DNA from: Zygosaccharomyces rouxii
Taxonomy: Eukaryota; Ascomycota; Saccharomycetes; Saccharomycetales; Saccharomycetaceae
Assembly: GCF_000026365.1 (NCBI RefSeq)
Contig: NC_012996.1
Span: forward strand, 1,674,001 to 1,738,000
Direction: 5' to 3'
DNA length: 64,000 bases
Below are positions 35,834 to 44,985 of this stretch, piece by piece (within the stretch, counting starts at the first letter, position 1; each line of letters starts with the position of its first letter). The notes under the pieces were generated by a model. The model had not been told where the DNA came from and made no database searches. It was given only the letters and a program-made list of their open reading frames with translations. A program made the translations under genes and the position numbers.

Positions 35834-36769
35834 TCATTTCTTACCACGTTTAGTTTGTTGCTTTTTATGCCATTTTTTTATGTCCCAAGAGAGGAACACC
35901 ATATAGATGGGGACGATGAATAGGTTGCCAATGACACCAATGATTAGCTGTAGGATCCACAGGAACGAGTTGTTATTGTGCTTGTTGAGACCCATATCTA
36001 AACTCATAAGAATCCAACCGATGAAATCGGAGGTAACATCGTCATACCCCTTCTCTAGCCACCAAACGATTCTATTGCAACATTCTGCACAAGTAATAGC
36101 AGCTGAAGAACCTTCAATTTCCTTGGTAATGGATGGTTTAGTAGTTTCCTCCACAGCGTACCCTTCACTGAGGAAATTTCCTGGATAAATACAGGAGACC
36201 CTTGCATCAGGTAATTCTTGTCTTAGAATAAAGGCTAATGATTTAATTGCAACTTTCATGGGGGCATATTGACCATAACCAATGAAGGGGAAGAATGCTG
36301 CTTCACTGGAAAAGAGCACTAAATGGCAACGAGGTAGCAACTGGGAAACTTTTTGGGAGACATACAAGGCAGTTAAATAGTTATTTTGAACGCCGACTTC
36401 CAATTCTCTACCGGTACAATCTGCAATTAACTTGGGCGTGGCACCACCAGCACACGCTAACACTTGTGTGGGGATTAGTTTACATTCGAATAAAGTCTCA
36501 AATAATTCATTGACGGCATCGGGAACTGATAAATCACAAGGTGCATACCAGATACGGTCGTTTTGTTCATCTAAAGTCCTGGGCTTTTGTAATTTCTTAG
36601 GGTATCCACCGATATCTCTAATGGCATCTTGTAACTTGTTGGCCGACCTGCTAACAACAATAATCTTGGACCTGACAGTTTCATTTAAATATTTTTGGGC
36701 AAACTGCTTACCCAGACCCTGGGATCCACCAGTAATTAAGACCACTTGGTCTTCTAATTCGTATTTCAT
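35834..36769 (-). CDS. TSC10: 3-ketosphinganine reductase Tsc10
   Basis: Tsc10 reduces 3-ketosphinganine to dihydrosphingosine with NADPH at the ER, the second step of sphingolipid synthesis. The 311-aa short-chain dehydrogenase has TGGSQGLGKQFA (nucleotide-binding TGxxxGxG), PCDLSVPD, CAGGATPKL, LFSSEAAFFPFIGYGQYAPMKVA (catalytic Ser-Tyr-Lys) and SCIYPGNFLSEGY. The C-terminal hydrophobic segment (about 270-295) serves for membrane association, with a KKW-Lys-rich end. It closely matches the YBR265W protein (320 aa). Confidence 0.95.
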   Translation of the reverse strand: MKYELEDQVVLITGGSQGLGKQFAQKYLNETVRSKIIVVSRSANKLQDAIRDIGGYPKKLQKPRTLDEQNDRIWYAPCDLSVPDAVNELFETLFECKLIPTQVLACAGGATPKLIADCTGRELEVGVQNNYLTALYVSQKVSQLLPRCHLVLFSSEAAFFPFIGYGQYAPMKVAIKSLAFILRQELPDARVSCIYPGNFLSEGYAVEETTKPSITKEIEGSSAAITCAECCNRIVWWLEKGYDDVTSDFIGWILMSLDMGLNKHNNNSFLWILQLIIGVIGNLFIVPIYMVFLSWDIKKWHKKQQTKRGKK

Positions 36770-36872
36770 TGATACTACCTTGTCGTTGTTGTTGTGTGTA
36801 CTTAGTTAAATACATATAAAGCGGAAACTATTTACATAGAGGAGGAGAAAACGAGAGAAGTTGAAAAGAAGA

Positions 36873-37136
36873 TTATTGTCTCTCCTGCTTGTGCTGTTCG
36901 TATTCTTTCTTTAACTTCTCTAATTCCTTCTCATCAATGGGTGGAATTGGCACATCTGCGAAATCGTTATCCTTATGCAAGAAACTGTAAGTATACGTAT
37001 AAATACCTGCAGAAACACCCGCTAAAATTGCCAATCCAATCATGTTCTTCTTGAAGAATGGTTGTCTTGCTCTGATCAAACCTGGGGTCATCTTCCAGGT
37101 TCTGTGATCCTGGTAACGGGATGGGTCTAAAACCAT
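36873..37136 (-). CDS. COA3: Cytochrome c oxidase assembly factor Coa3
   Basis: Coa3 (Cox25) binds newly made Cox1 with Mss51 and Cox14 in the mitochondrial inner membrane and couples COX1 translation to assembly. The 87-aa product matches the family throughout: MVLDPSRYQDHRTWKMTPGL, IRARQPFFKKNM, a single transmembrane helix (about 32-52), then the intermembrane-space HKDNDFADVPIPPIDEKELEKLKKEY. It is the YJL062W-A orthologue, next to MRPL8 as expected. Confidence 0.95.
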   Translation of the reverse strand: MVLDPSRYQDHRTWKMTPGLIRARQPFFKKNMIGLAILAGVSAGIYTYTYSFLHKDNDFADVPIPPIDEKELEKLKKEYEQHKQERQ

Positions 37137-37416
37137 AGGGAATGGAGGGAAATCAAACGTGTAAAGTAAATATGGTGTAGTGGAAACGATGAAACACCGT
37201 TTTAGAGCTTTTGAACGCTTTTAGGGGACCTGCTATAGGATCTATTCTGCGCTTTGACGTGGATTTAGTGTTCGGTTTACATGGTATCGTATCTTTTGAT
37301 GACAATTTTTCAATATCAGTATCAAAAAGTTTCAATCATATCAAGATACTATCGGTCATCTTGAAGAATTAAAAGGTATAGGAGCTTTTGTTTCGACTTA
37401 GCTGGTGAATTTCACG

Positions 37417-38151
37417 ATGACTGTTGGATTAGCAAGAAAGTTGTCACGTACAAAGCCTCACAGAGATGCATTGATGCGTAATATGGTCAGTCAACTTCTA
37501 CAACATGGCAGTATTACATCTACGCATGCCAAGTGTAAAGAGGCCTCTAGAGTCGCAGATAGAGTAATTAATTGGGCAAAGATTGTTCACCAGAATCCCA
37601 ATTCACCGCTATTGTCACAAATACAGTCCAGATTGTTCCTATCAGGTGACAACTCGAAACTCATCAAAAGGCTGGTAAGTGAAATAGCACCTGTTTATTC
37701 TAATAGAAATGGTGGATATACCCGTGTGATGCATCTAGAACCCAGATTAACTGACAGGGCTCCCTATTCTTTGCTTGAATTGGTTAACACTCCTGTAATT
37801 GATGCTAGCGGAAACTTCCAAAGAGGTAATTTGAAGATGTGGTTAATGGTTAAGAACACATTGGCAGATGAACAATCTGGTAAAGCGTACTCGTTGTTAA
37901 CGTTACAAAATCTAAAGAAAATGACTCTAGACAAGAGTCGCGAGCAGTTAAACAGTGAAATATTGGCAATAAGGAAATTTTTAGTGGGACAAGATGGTGA
38001 ACAATGGGATGAATCACAACAACTGAGTGCTGTGCAACAGCTTTTGGACCAAGTTTACGAAAAGGATTTGAAGAAATTGAAAGAAGAAGAGAGAGCAATT
38101 AATGGTGGGTACCGTTTTGTATCAAGACCAGCGTCGAGAGCAGAATCTTAG
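37417..38151 (+). CDS. MRPL8: Mitochondrial large-subunit ribosomal protein Mrpl8 (bL17m)
   Basis: This is the mitochondrial counterpart of bacterial L17. The 244-aa product starts MTVGLARKLSRTKPHRDALMR, followed by NMVSQLLQHGSITSTHAKCKEASRVADRVI, the bL17 signature, and NRNGGYTRVMHLEPRL-DRAP. The C-terminal extension of about 110 residues is typical of the fungal mitochondrial form. The ATG at 37417 is the family start. It is divergent from COA3, as in YJL062W-A/YJL063C. Confidence 0.95.
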   Translation: MTVGLARKLSRTKPHRDALMRNMVSQLLQHGSITSTHAKCKEASRVADRVINWAKIVHQNPNSPLLSQIQSRLFLSGDNSKLIKRLVSEIAPVYSNRNGGYTRVMHLEPRLTDRAPYSLLELVNTPVIDASGNFQRGNLKMWLMVKNTLADEQSGKAYSLLTLQNLKKMTLDKSREQLNSEILAIRKFLVGQDGEQWDESQQLSAVQQLLDQVYEKDLKKLKEEERAINGGYRFVSRPASRAES

Positions 38152-38363
38152 GCATATGATCAATCTTACTGAGGAGCACAATCTCGTCCAATAGACGTTA
38201 GCGATTTTAGTTTTTCATTCGTACTTGTATATATTATAAATGTGTATTCAAAGATGATTATCACTGCTGCATGTGTTCGAGCATTTGAAAAAAAGTTTTA
38301 ATCGACTACTGGTACACATACAGACCCAGCGTAGTCTAGCTTAGATCTTCAAATCACATCAAG

Positions 38364-39419
38364 ATGTCACTGAAGTTCCCTATACTGGCTTCCAAAGGTT
38401 TTACAGACGCCATTGGTAACACACCTTTGATTAGACTAAATAAGTTGTCTAAGGAACTTGGACGTAATGTCTGGGGGAAAGCTGAATTCCAAAACCCAGG
38501 TGGATCTGTTAAGGATCGTGCTGCTCTATATTTGATTAAGGAAGCTGAGGAGAAAGGTTTAGTGAGTCCTAATAAGCCAAATCCAACTATTGTAGAAGGT
38601 TCTGCTGGTAATACAGCCATTGGTTTGGCTCACATTGCTAGAGCTCGTGGTTACAGATCGATCTTTTACATGCCCAATACTCAGTCTGCAGCAAAGATTA
38701 ATCTACTTAAGTTTTTAGGGTCTGAAGTTTATCCAGTACCTGTTTGTCCTATTACAGACCCATTGAATTTCAATAATAGAGCCAGAGATCATGCGGCCAA
38801 GTTGGATAATGCGGTTTGGACTGATCAATTCGATAACCCAGCTAATTGGAAAGCACACTACTATACTACAGGTCCTGAAATTTTACAACAATTGGAAGCT
38901 AACGGGTTAAAATGTGATGGATTTACTTGCTCTACTGGTACTGGTGGTACATTCACTGGTATTGCGCGCTATCTGGAAGAACAAACCAAAGGAAATTGTA
39001 GATTGGCACCATCAGATCCCCCAGGTTCAGTTATTTATTCATTTATCAAGAATGGTACTTTAGAGCGTGAAGGTGGTTCATTCACAGAAGGTATCGGTCA
39101 AGGCCGTATTACAAAAAATATGGGAGCATCTGTTGATATCGCTGATGATGCAATTTTCGTCCCTGACAAAGAAAGCATTGCCATGGTTTACAGATTATTG
39201 GATGAAGAAGGATTATACATTGGCGGTACTTCCGCATTGAACGTGGTAGGGGCTTGTAAATTGGCAAAGGACTTACCAGAAAACTCAAATGTGGTCACTA
39301 TTCTAGCGGATTCTGGTCACAAATACGCCGAAAGAGTTTTTTCCAAGAAATGGTTACAAGAAAAGAACCTTTACGATGCCATCCCTCAACACCTGTTGAG
39401 ATATGTGACTTTGGAATAA
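38364..39419 (+). CDS. Cysteine-synthase-like PLP enzyme (O-acetylserine sulfhydrylase family)
   Basis: The 351-aa product belongs to the fold-type II PLP enzymes that make cysteine from O-acetylserine and sulfide. It has [13 protein letters not shown], the PLP lysine in [11 protein letters not shown] (Lys50), the substrate loop [28 protein letters not shown], the phosphate loop [11 protein letters not shown], and [13 protein letters not shown] EGIGQGRI. All expected residues are present. It resembles fungal CysB-type enzymes and the S. cerevisiae outer-membrane protein Mcy1 (YGR012W). It lacks the N-terminal membrane extension of Mcy1, so a soluble location is likely. No counterpart lies here between YJL063C and YBR276C in S. 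cerevisiae. Activity is likely but the physiological substrate is inferred. Confidence 0.85.
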   Translation: MSLKFPILASKGFTDAIGNTPLIRLNKLSKELGRNVWGKAEFQNPGGSVKDRAALYLIKEAEEKGLVSPNKPNPTIVEGSAGNTAIGLAHIARARGYRSIFYMPNTQSAAKINLLKFLGSEVYPVPVCPITDPLNFNNRARDHAAKLDNAVWTDQFDNPANWKAHYYTTGPEILQQLEANGLKCDGFTCSTGTGGTFTGIARYLEEQTKGNCRLAPSDPPGSVIYSFIKNGTLEREGGSFTEGIGQGRITKNMGASVDIADDAIFVPDKESIAMVYRLLDEEGLYIGGTSALNVVGACKLAKDLPENSNVVTILADSGHKYAERVFSKKWLQEKNLYDAIPQHLLRYVTLE

Positions 39420-39465
39420 TGAAATAAAATAGGAAAGGAAAAAAGATAAATGAAAAATTCAATAT

Positions 39466-41928
39466 TCATATGTAGTTATTGTTCAATTCTGAAATCGATC
39501 TGCAGATAATTGGCCAATCAATGGCTCTTTCTTGACCTTGACTCTCCTGCCATTTTAAAAGTTCATACATGAACATCAAATTTGGTTGAATAATAATGTT
39601 CAGTCTTCTGACCCTAACGAAAAGATAGGCCCTAAGAACACTACATTCTAATCTTTTCATGCATTCTGCTATGCAAACAGTGGCGGACCTTGATACCCCC
39701 ACCATGCAATGGACTAATACTTTACCATTTGCTTCATAACATTCATCGATAAATGCAAGGATATGTTCCAACTGATTTGTTAAACTGTCCTTACCATTGT
39801 CCCCTAGATTTGCAATGCGTAAAATTTTAAAACCTTCTTGTTCAAAGATGTCAATTGACCGAGGGTTCTCCTCCAAAGTATCACTGCCATTGTTGTATTC
39901 ACCAGTTACAGTTAAACCTCGGATTCTCAGTGGCTTTATTGGAGAAGTTTTTGTCCTTGTCTCTATTTTATTAGGCATTGGTGAAGAGGATGCTCTGTGA
40001 CGTGAATTCATGGGTCCTGCCCATGACAAATCTTCCCCGACAGATACGATGTAATTGATTCCCATCTTTTTCAAAAGTTTTGGCGATTGCGCATGCTCTA
40101 ATGAACCTAAGTAGAGATGTGACAAAATCCTAGACGGTAATGGACCCTTTAATGCAGAGAAATTCAAATCTGGTGGAACACAGAATAAAAATATTTTGCT
40201 AAACATCTCTGGTGTAATTTCCAATGGCTCTAAAATTTTCTCTTTACGATTCCTGTAAAACTGGTAGTTTTCTGGTCTCTTGGGACTAAACTGTCTTAAC
40301 AAAGACTGTAAATGACCCAAGACCTGCAGGTCCACGGGAAATAGGAAAAATGGTCTTTCGTATTTCAAATGTAATTCTAGTAAAGTGTCCTCTAACGATA
40401 AATCCCATAAAAATATCAAATATGCAACTAATAGGAAAGTGGTCTCAGTGTAACCGTCAGAACAATAAATGAGCGATCCGTAATCTGTCAAATTTCCCAA
40501 TTGGTAAAGCACATAACAAATATTTAATATGATCTCAATTGAATTAATGTTCAGAGATCCGAGGGTAATTGTGCCAGAACTGGGGAAATTTAATTCAATT
40601 GGTGAGGGATTTGCGCTCTTAAGCAGGGTTCCCAACGAAGCCATAACTTTTTCCAACGAAGGGGGTGAAACTTTTTCCAAACATCTTATCATGAGAGCCC
40701 AAGGCTTTGGTGTGCATGGAATGTTGAAGAGTTTAGTATCAGCTGCCTTTGGATCATTAGCATCAAATTGTAATTTCCGTATTCTAACGATGGAATTTTG
40801 CGTAGAATAATAAGCTAGACGATCTCTGACAAATGAGTCTAAATTTTTGGTATCTGAAAGGAGCAATTTGTAGACTTGATAATCTGTAGAGTTACCAGAC
40901 CAACATGAAAGTGAACTTTCAACAGGCGTAGCAGATGACATTTTGGAGACTTCTAATTTCTCGCGGTATAGTAAATCTCTGTCCCAATTATTAAAAGAGA
41001 CCAAATCGAAAGGTGAAACCAATTGAACTGGTGAATCTTTATTTAATGAATCCATAGTCATCGGTGGTGTACCTATGAGATCTGGTGGGATATCCTGAAG
41101 AGATTTGTACTGTAAAATGGAAATTTTGGGTTGTCTCCCAGTACCAGTGAGGTAATTGGCTTGTACAAATTTGAGTGCCAGATTCAAAACTGTAGCTAAC
41201 TTGTAGCAGCGGGAGCAATGGCCCTTGCTATTACTGTGCGCATCCCTGGCATGGAAACAGTACACAACAATTTGAGATGACATCTCTAACATTTTAGCTG
41301 GTTGAATATCAAACCTTCGAAACGAACCAGGCTGTCTCCATGTAAACCCAGATACAGATTGTTGATGGCTATTACCCACTTTTCTCGTTACGGAATAACT
41401 ATTTCTAGCACGACCATCCGTATTGAGAAAGGGTAAAACTCCGTATTCATAACATAACAAAACTACGTCTTCGATCTCTTGCAATTTAAGATTGATCTGA
41501 CATCTTGAAAGTTCCCTGATGATAATATCTCGTATTACCAATTTATCTTCACCTAATCTAACGTCACCTAAGGTCGCCCATGAAAGTAAAAATTCGTGGG
41601 GATCCATTGAACATTTTAAAACTCCAGAATTCTGGATCCAATTATCTGGCATCGGTTGAGATCTTATTATTGAGATCGAATTCGGGTAGTCTGGAGGTGC
41701 TGAAGAAGAATATCCATGTAACCACGGGAAAATCGCATCACATTCAGGCAAAGGTGATGCCATGTGTCTCTGTAGTAAGTGCCACAGTTCATCAGCCGTA
41801 ACTGTTGGTCTTCCAAAACTATTATCGGAATCTTGTCTCTTTATAGGTTTAACATCTCCTTTCATGTCATCGATGGCACTGTTTTGCCTTTTAAAAGAAC
41901 ACCTCCTCTCCATTGGGGTTACTTGCAT
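39466..41928 (-). CDS. PPS1: Dual-specificity protein phosphatase Pps1
   Basis: Pps1 is a dual-specificity phosphatase implicated in S-phase control and silencing. From the first in-frame ATG (41928) the product is 820 aa, against about 807 in S. cerevisiae. The N-terminus contains VTADELWHLLQRHM. The middle has a divergent, catalytically unconvincing second phosphatase-like region (ITLGSLNINSIEIILNICYV, LIYCSDGYTETTFLLVAYLI, which holds a C-x5-T variant). The C-terminal DSP domain has SRILSHLYLGSLEHA, GINYIVSVGE and the active-site loop VHCMVGVSRSATV. Coding-like sequence continues upstream of 41928 but has no ATG in that frame; see the frameshift note at 42015-42086. It is the YBR276C orthologue. 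Confidence 0.92.
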   Translation of the reverse strand: MQVTPMERRCSFKRQNSAIDDMKGDVKPIKRQDSDNSFGRPTVTADELWHLLQRHMASPLPECDAIFPWLHGYSSSAPPDYPNSISIIRSQPMPDNWIQNSGVLKCSMDPHEFLLSWATLGDVRLGEDKLVIRDIIIRELSRCQINLKLQEIEDVVLLCYEYGVLPFLNTDGRARNSYSVTRKVGNSHQQSVSGFTWRQPGSFRRFDIQPAKMLEMSSQIVVYCFHARDAHSNSKGHCSRCYKLATVLNLALKFVQANYLTGTGRQPKISILQYKSLQDIPPDLIGTPPMTMDSLNKDSPVQLVSPFDLVSFNNWDRDLLYREKLEVSKMSSATPVESSLSCWSGNSTDYQVYKLLLSDTKNLDSFVRDRLAYYSTQNSIVRIRKLQFDANDPKAADTKLFNIPCTPKPWALMIRCLEKVSPPSLEKVMASLGTLLKSANPSPIELNFPSSGTITLGSLNINSIEIILNICYVLYQLGNLTDYGSLIYCSDGYTETTFLLVAYLIFLWDLSLEDTLLELHLKYERPFFLFPVDLQVLGHLQSLLRQFSPKRPENYQFYRNRKEKILEPLEITPEMFSKIFLFCVPPDLNFSALKGPLPSRILSHLYLGSLEHAQSPKLLKKMGINYIVSVGEDLSWAGPMNSRHRASSSPMPNKIETRTKTSPIKPLRIRGLTVTGEYNNGSDTLEENPRSIDIFEQEGFKILRIANLGDNGKDSLTNQLEHILAFIDECYEANGKVLVHCMVGVSRSATVCIAECMKRLECSVLRAYLFVRVRRLNIIIQPNLMFMYELLKWQESQGQERAIDWPIICRSISELNNNYI

Positions 41929-42003
41929 CACAGGTGCAATGAGATTTCCCCTTGATTCTAAACAATACCGAGCTCCTGGAAGGATGATTCCATCAAATGA
42001 CAC

Positions 42004-42759
42004 CTTATAGAGAATTATTTTGCATTCTCATCGATCAAGGTTTGAATGTTGATGATGTTCTGCAACATCAATTGAGGACAGTCCATCGTTCCCTTTCTTT
42101 TTTGAAAATTGTCCGGATTAAACCGGGGTTGTCCGGGCTGGCGACAGACTGGGATAAGTGCAAAAATCGAATTCTGTAACCACTTCAGAATAATTTAAGT
42201 AGTTTAGTAATAATATTTTGGCTTTTAAGATATTATTCCCCTTTTCCTGGGATTTTTTCCGGTCAATATGGGCTCTTTGGTGGTGATTTAATATTATGGT
42301 AAAATATCGAGGAGTAGGTAGCGTTACGCCAGGGATATGAGATGTAAGAGTTTGTCAGATATTTTAGTTAGCTTTGAAAATTATTATATGGTTTTCATGT
42401 GCTCCATCTAGCCAATTTTCTTTATGTAATCCTCCAAGTTCTTTGTATGTTGCCAAAATTCGCCTTTCGAGCCCAAATTTTCTGGTGAAAGCCGTATAAG
42501 CATATGTGCATCTTGCAAATAATTTTAGTTTGCTTGCCTCACTCACTACTGGTCTACTTTTTTGGCTCCTGGAGTATTAACTGTCTTCAGCATGTGTCAG
42601 TTTTTGTCCGGACCCCGGTTTCATCGGACACATTGATCTTCAGTTCTCAACACCAGTGTCCATTTAAAAGATGGTCAATCTATAATATTCACTGCTAATG
42701 GTCCAGAAACCCAATTGAAGATCCGTTCTACGACGTCAATCGCACTTTTTCCCCCTGCA
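42004..42759. promoter_or_regulatory. PPS1-DPB3 divergent region with mirrored CCGG-type motifs
   Basis: AAACCGGGGT-TG-TCCGG at 42120-42136 and its inverse GTCCGGACCCCGGTTT at 42606-42621 share the core AAACCGGGGT..CCGG in opposite orientation. They lie about 120 nt from the PPS1 reading frame and about 140 nt from the DPB3 ATG. CGG/CCG pairs are typical binding sites of fungal Zn2Cys6 factors. No gene is supported in the remaining sequence, though a 60-codon non-ATG frame lies at 42364-42546. Confidence 0.45.
42015..42086 (-). other. PPS1: Short ORF that may be the frameshifted start of PPS1
   Basis: An ATG at 42086 opens a 23-codon frame (MDCPQLMLQNIINIQTLIDE...) ending in TAA at 42015-42017, immediately after a run of four A. 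The PPS1 frame is open from just upstream of this point and reads protein-like sequence (ILPGARYCLESRGN) but lacks an ATG until 41928. The two frames would join if the A run were one base longer or if a ribosome slipped by -1 on it. It could alternatively be a plain upstream ORF. Confidence 0.4.
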
Positions 42760-43602
42760 ATGAGTGAAGTCCAGCCAGAATCTGTGCCAGAGAAGCTTCA
42801 AGACCCTGTACAGGAACCTGTACAAGAGCCAGCTGGTGAGAATAATCAAGAGCATGCACAGGAACATCCACAAGATGATTCACAAGATAATTCACCTGAA
42901 CCGATGGAAGTGGACCAGGAACCTGATACTGCACTGGAAGCAGACATTGCGGCTACAGATGCTGAACTGAAAGAATTCTTCCCGCAACTCCCAGTATCCA
43001 AAGTAAAGAAAATCGCCAGAAGTGATCCTGAATATTTACTCACGTCAAACAATGCATTCGTAGCTACTGCATTTGCAACTGAAATCTTTGTCAAGGCCTT
43101 AACGGAGGAAATGCTGGCCCAATCACATCTATCGGGCAAGAACAAAGATTCCAAGACTGTAAGGCTTACTTACAACGACCTAGCAGAATGTGTCTCGAAG
43201 AAGAATCAATTCATGTTTTTGGAAGACGTGGTGCCACGTACTAAAAACCTTAGGTCATTGGTTAAACAGAACAGAGTCAGGTATACGACAGCAACCAGTG
43301 TTGCAGGTCCATTGGCCAAGGGACAGACTCAGCTGCCCTTTAGTAAACAAGATATTGACAAGTCTAACGAATCACAAAGGCCTATCGACGTGGACAATGA
43401 AACCGTAGATAAGGAAGAAGAAGAGATTGACGAGGAGGATGACGACGATGATATGGAAGATGATGAAGAAGAGATGAGGGCAGCAGAAAGGGTTCAAGAT
43501 GAACAAGTACAGAAACAGGTGCAGGAGATCGAGCAGATGAATCATGTTGCAGATCTCGATAGAGAAGATTCACAGGTGGAACAGAGTGATCAAGAGGAAT
43601 GA
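42760..43602 (+). CDS. DPB3: Histone-fold protein Dpb3/Dls1
   Basis: The single pre-WGD homologue of Dpb3 (DNA polymerase epsilon subunit) and Dls1 (ISW2/CHRAC subunit). The 280-aa product has a Gln/Glu/Pro-rich N-terminal tail (about 1-65), a histone-fold domain, and a long acidic C-terminal tail. In the histone fold, FPQLPVSKVKKIARSDPEY is followed by TSNNAFVATAFATEIFVKALTEE, RLTYNDLAECV and FLEDVVP. It is longer than either S. cerevisiae protein (201 and 167 aa) because of the tails. It probably serves both complexes with Dpb4 as partner; that is inference from the duplication. The ATG at 42760 is the first in frame. Confidence 0.9.
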   Translation: MSEVQPESVPEKLQDPVQEPVQEPAGENNQEHAQEHPQDDSQDNSPEPMEVDQEPDTALEADIAATDAELKEFFPQLPVSKVKKIARSDPEYLLTSNNAFVATAFATEIFVKALTEEMLAQSHLSGKNKDSKTVRLTYNDLAECVSKKNQFMFLEDVVPRTKNLRSLVKQNRVRYTTATSVAGPLAKGQTQLPFSKQDIDKSNESQRPIDVDNETVDKEEEEIDEEDDDDDMEDDEEEMRAAERVQDEQVQKQVQEIEQMNHVADLDREDSQVEQSDQEE

Positions 43603-43762
43603 AACTGATAGAAACTTCTAGCAATTCAATTCCAATCGTCTTATGTATCATGTGACTCATTGATGAAGCTCTATTTTTTTCTGTATATATAATATCAGGG
43701 ATTAGAAACTGTACAATACTACTTATGGTCAATACGCTTTACGCTATTCTAAAGAGTCAGTC

Positions 43763-44722
43763 ATGGGAATTTGCAACGACGGTGACAGTAATAGGCTTGA
43801 CCCAGTTAACGAAGAGATTTTAAAAGAAGTGGCAGGAGATCCTTTCTCAGATAGACTGGGATCCATTAAGGATTCCATGTCGTCCATCTGGAGGGATTCT
43901 TCATCCTTGTGGAGTTCAGCCATAGATGATCCATCCAATTTGTTACGTCAAATATCTGGTACTAAAGGTGATGATACTGACAGGGACTACTGGGAAGACG
44001 TCTTGTCGGACACCATGGGCTCACTGTTGGGTGTAATGGGATTGCCAGGTGGATTCAGCAACCCAAGAAAGATGAAGGGTTACTTGGATGGACCATTCAC
44101 ATCAGAGGAAATTATCAGACAAGGGATTACAGGTTTTTACAACCAAAGAACACCAACGGACGGACAATTTAGTCAATGTAAGGAATTAGGTGGTCTTTCA
44201 GTTTGGAATGCCAGAGGTTGGTGGAGATGTCTTTTCCCAGAAAAAGTTGTTGAGGAAAGATCAGAAGGTGAACTTGATTTAGAAAGGGTTATAACAAGAG
44301 AAAAAGTGGAAGCAGATTCTAAGCACAGATTAGGGCTTTTCTTCCCCGATTTTACTGGATACTTGTCATGGAAGGCACACATGAACCGTTTGATTAAGGA
44401 AAAGAGAGAAAAGGCCCAGAAGCAACAAGCGGTATTGGAAAAAGAATCACAAGCTTCTCGTTTGAGTACACCTGAAGACCTTATGTTTGATACTTCACCT
44501 ACATTGGGCGGTCAAGATGAAAGGAACGTGATTAGCAGGTATCAAAACGTCATGTACAAAACTACACCTGAAGGTAGAGAGCAGATTAACGAACGCAAGA
44601 CTTACTACGATAACGGGACCGTTTTGTTGAAAACTGAGAAGAAATTGACACCATCCGATGGTTCTAAACCAAAGGTTGAAACCTCTGAAAGATTGATCCC
44701 TGTTAACGAGGACAGAGACTGA
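43763..44722 (+). CDS. MPM1: Mitochondrial membrane protein Mpm1
   Basis: Mpm1 is an abundant mitochondrial membrane protein of S. cerevisiae whose role is unclear. The 319-aa product begins with an acidic segment, then DSMSSIWRDSSSLWSSAIDDP and a short moderately hydrophobic stretch (SLLGVMGLPGGFSNP). The conserved core is KGYLDGPFTSEEIIRQGITG, FSQCKELGGLSVWNARGWWRCLFPE. A charged coiled-coil-like C-terminal half follows, with YKTTPEGREQINERKTYYDNGTV. It is longer than the 252-aa S. cerevisiae protein. Assignment rests on the core and on position between YJL065C and PAF1 orthologues. Confidence 0.85.
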   Translation: MGICNDGDSNRLDPVNEEILKEVAGDPFSDRLGSIKDSMSSIWRDSSSLWSSAIDDPSNLLRQISGTKGDDTDRDYWEDVLSDTMGSLLGVMGLPGGFSNPRKMKGYLDGPFTSEEIIRQGITGFYNQRTPTDGQFSQCKELGGLSVWNARGWWRCLFPEKVVEERSEGELDLERVITREKVEADSKHRLGLFFPDFTGYLSWKAHMNRLIKEKREKAQKQQAVLEKESQASRLSTPEDLMFDTSPTLGGQDERNVISRYQNVMYKTTPEGREQINERKTYYDNGTVLLKTEKKLTPSDGSKPKVETSERLIPVNEDRD

Positions 44723-44985
44723 CGGTGATAATAAAAAGTTGGGAAGTTTAATTGTAAATAGCATAGTGATATTGATTTTGTAAAGAGAAAGGTTTAATTG
44801 TTGAAAAGACGAAAATCTACTAGTTTTGGGACTCGTCTGGGTCCATTTACCTAGGTTTTTTCGTTTTTTACCCGGAATGTGTTGAAAGTTGGTTGTCCTT
44901 TGATATCAGTCAAAGTTTGACCAACTCGAGGTCAAATTCAAATAATAAAAGAACACAGTAAAAAGAGGACAAAGGAACCAAAAGA

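Noticed and set aside
37153..37335. 60-codon minus-strand frame between COA3 and MRPL8
   Set aside because: No ATG in frame, no recognisable domain, and it lies in the short divergent promoter of the two genes. A frameshifted upstream ATG (MTDSIL) gives no convincing protein.
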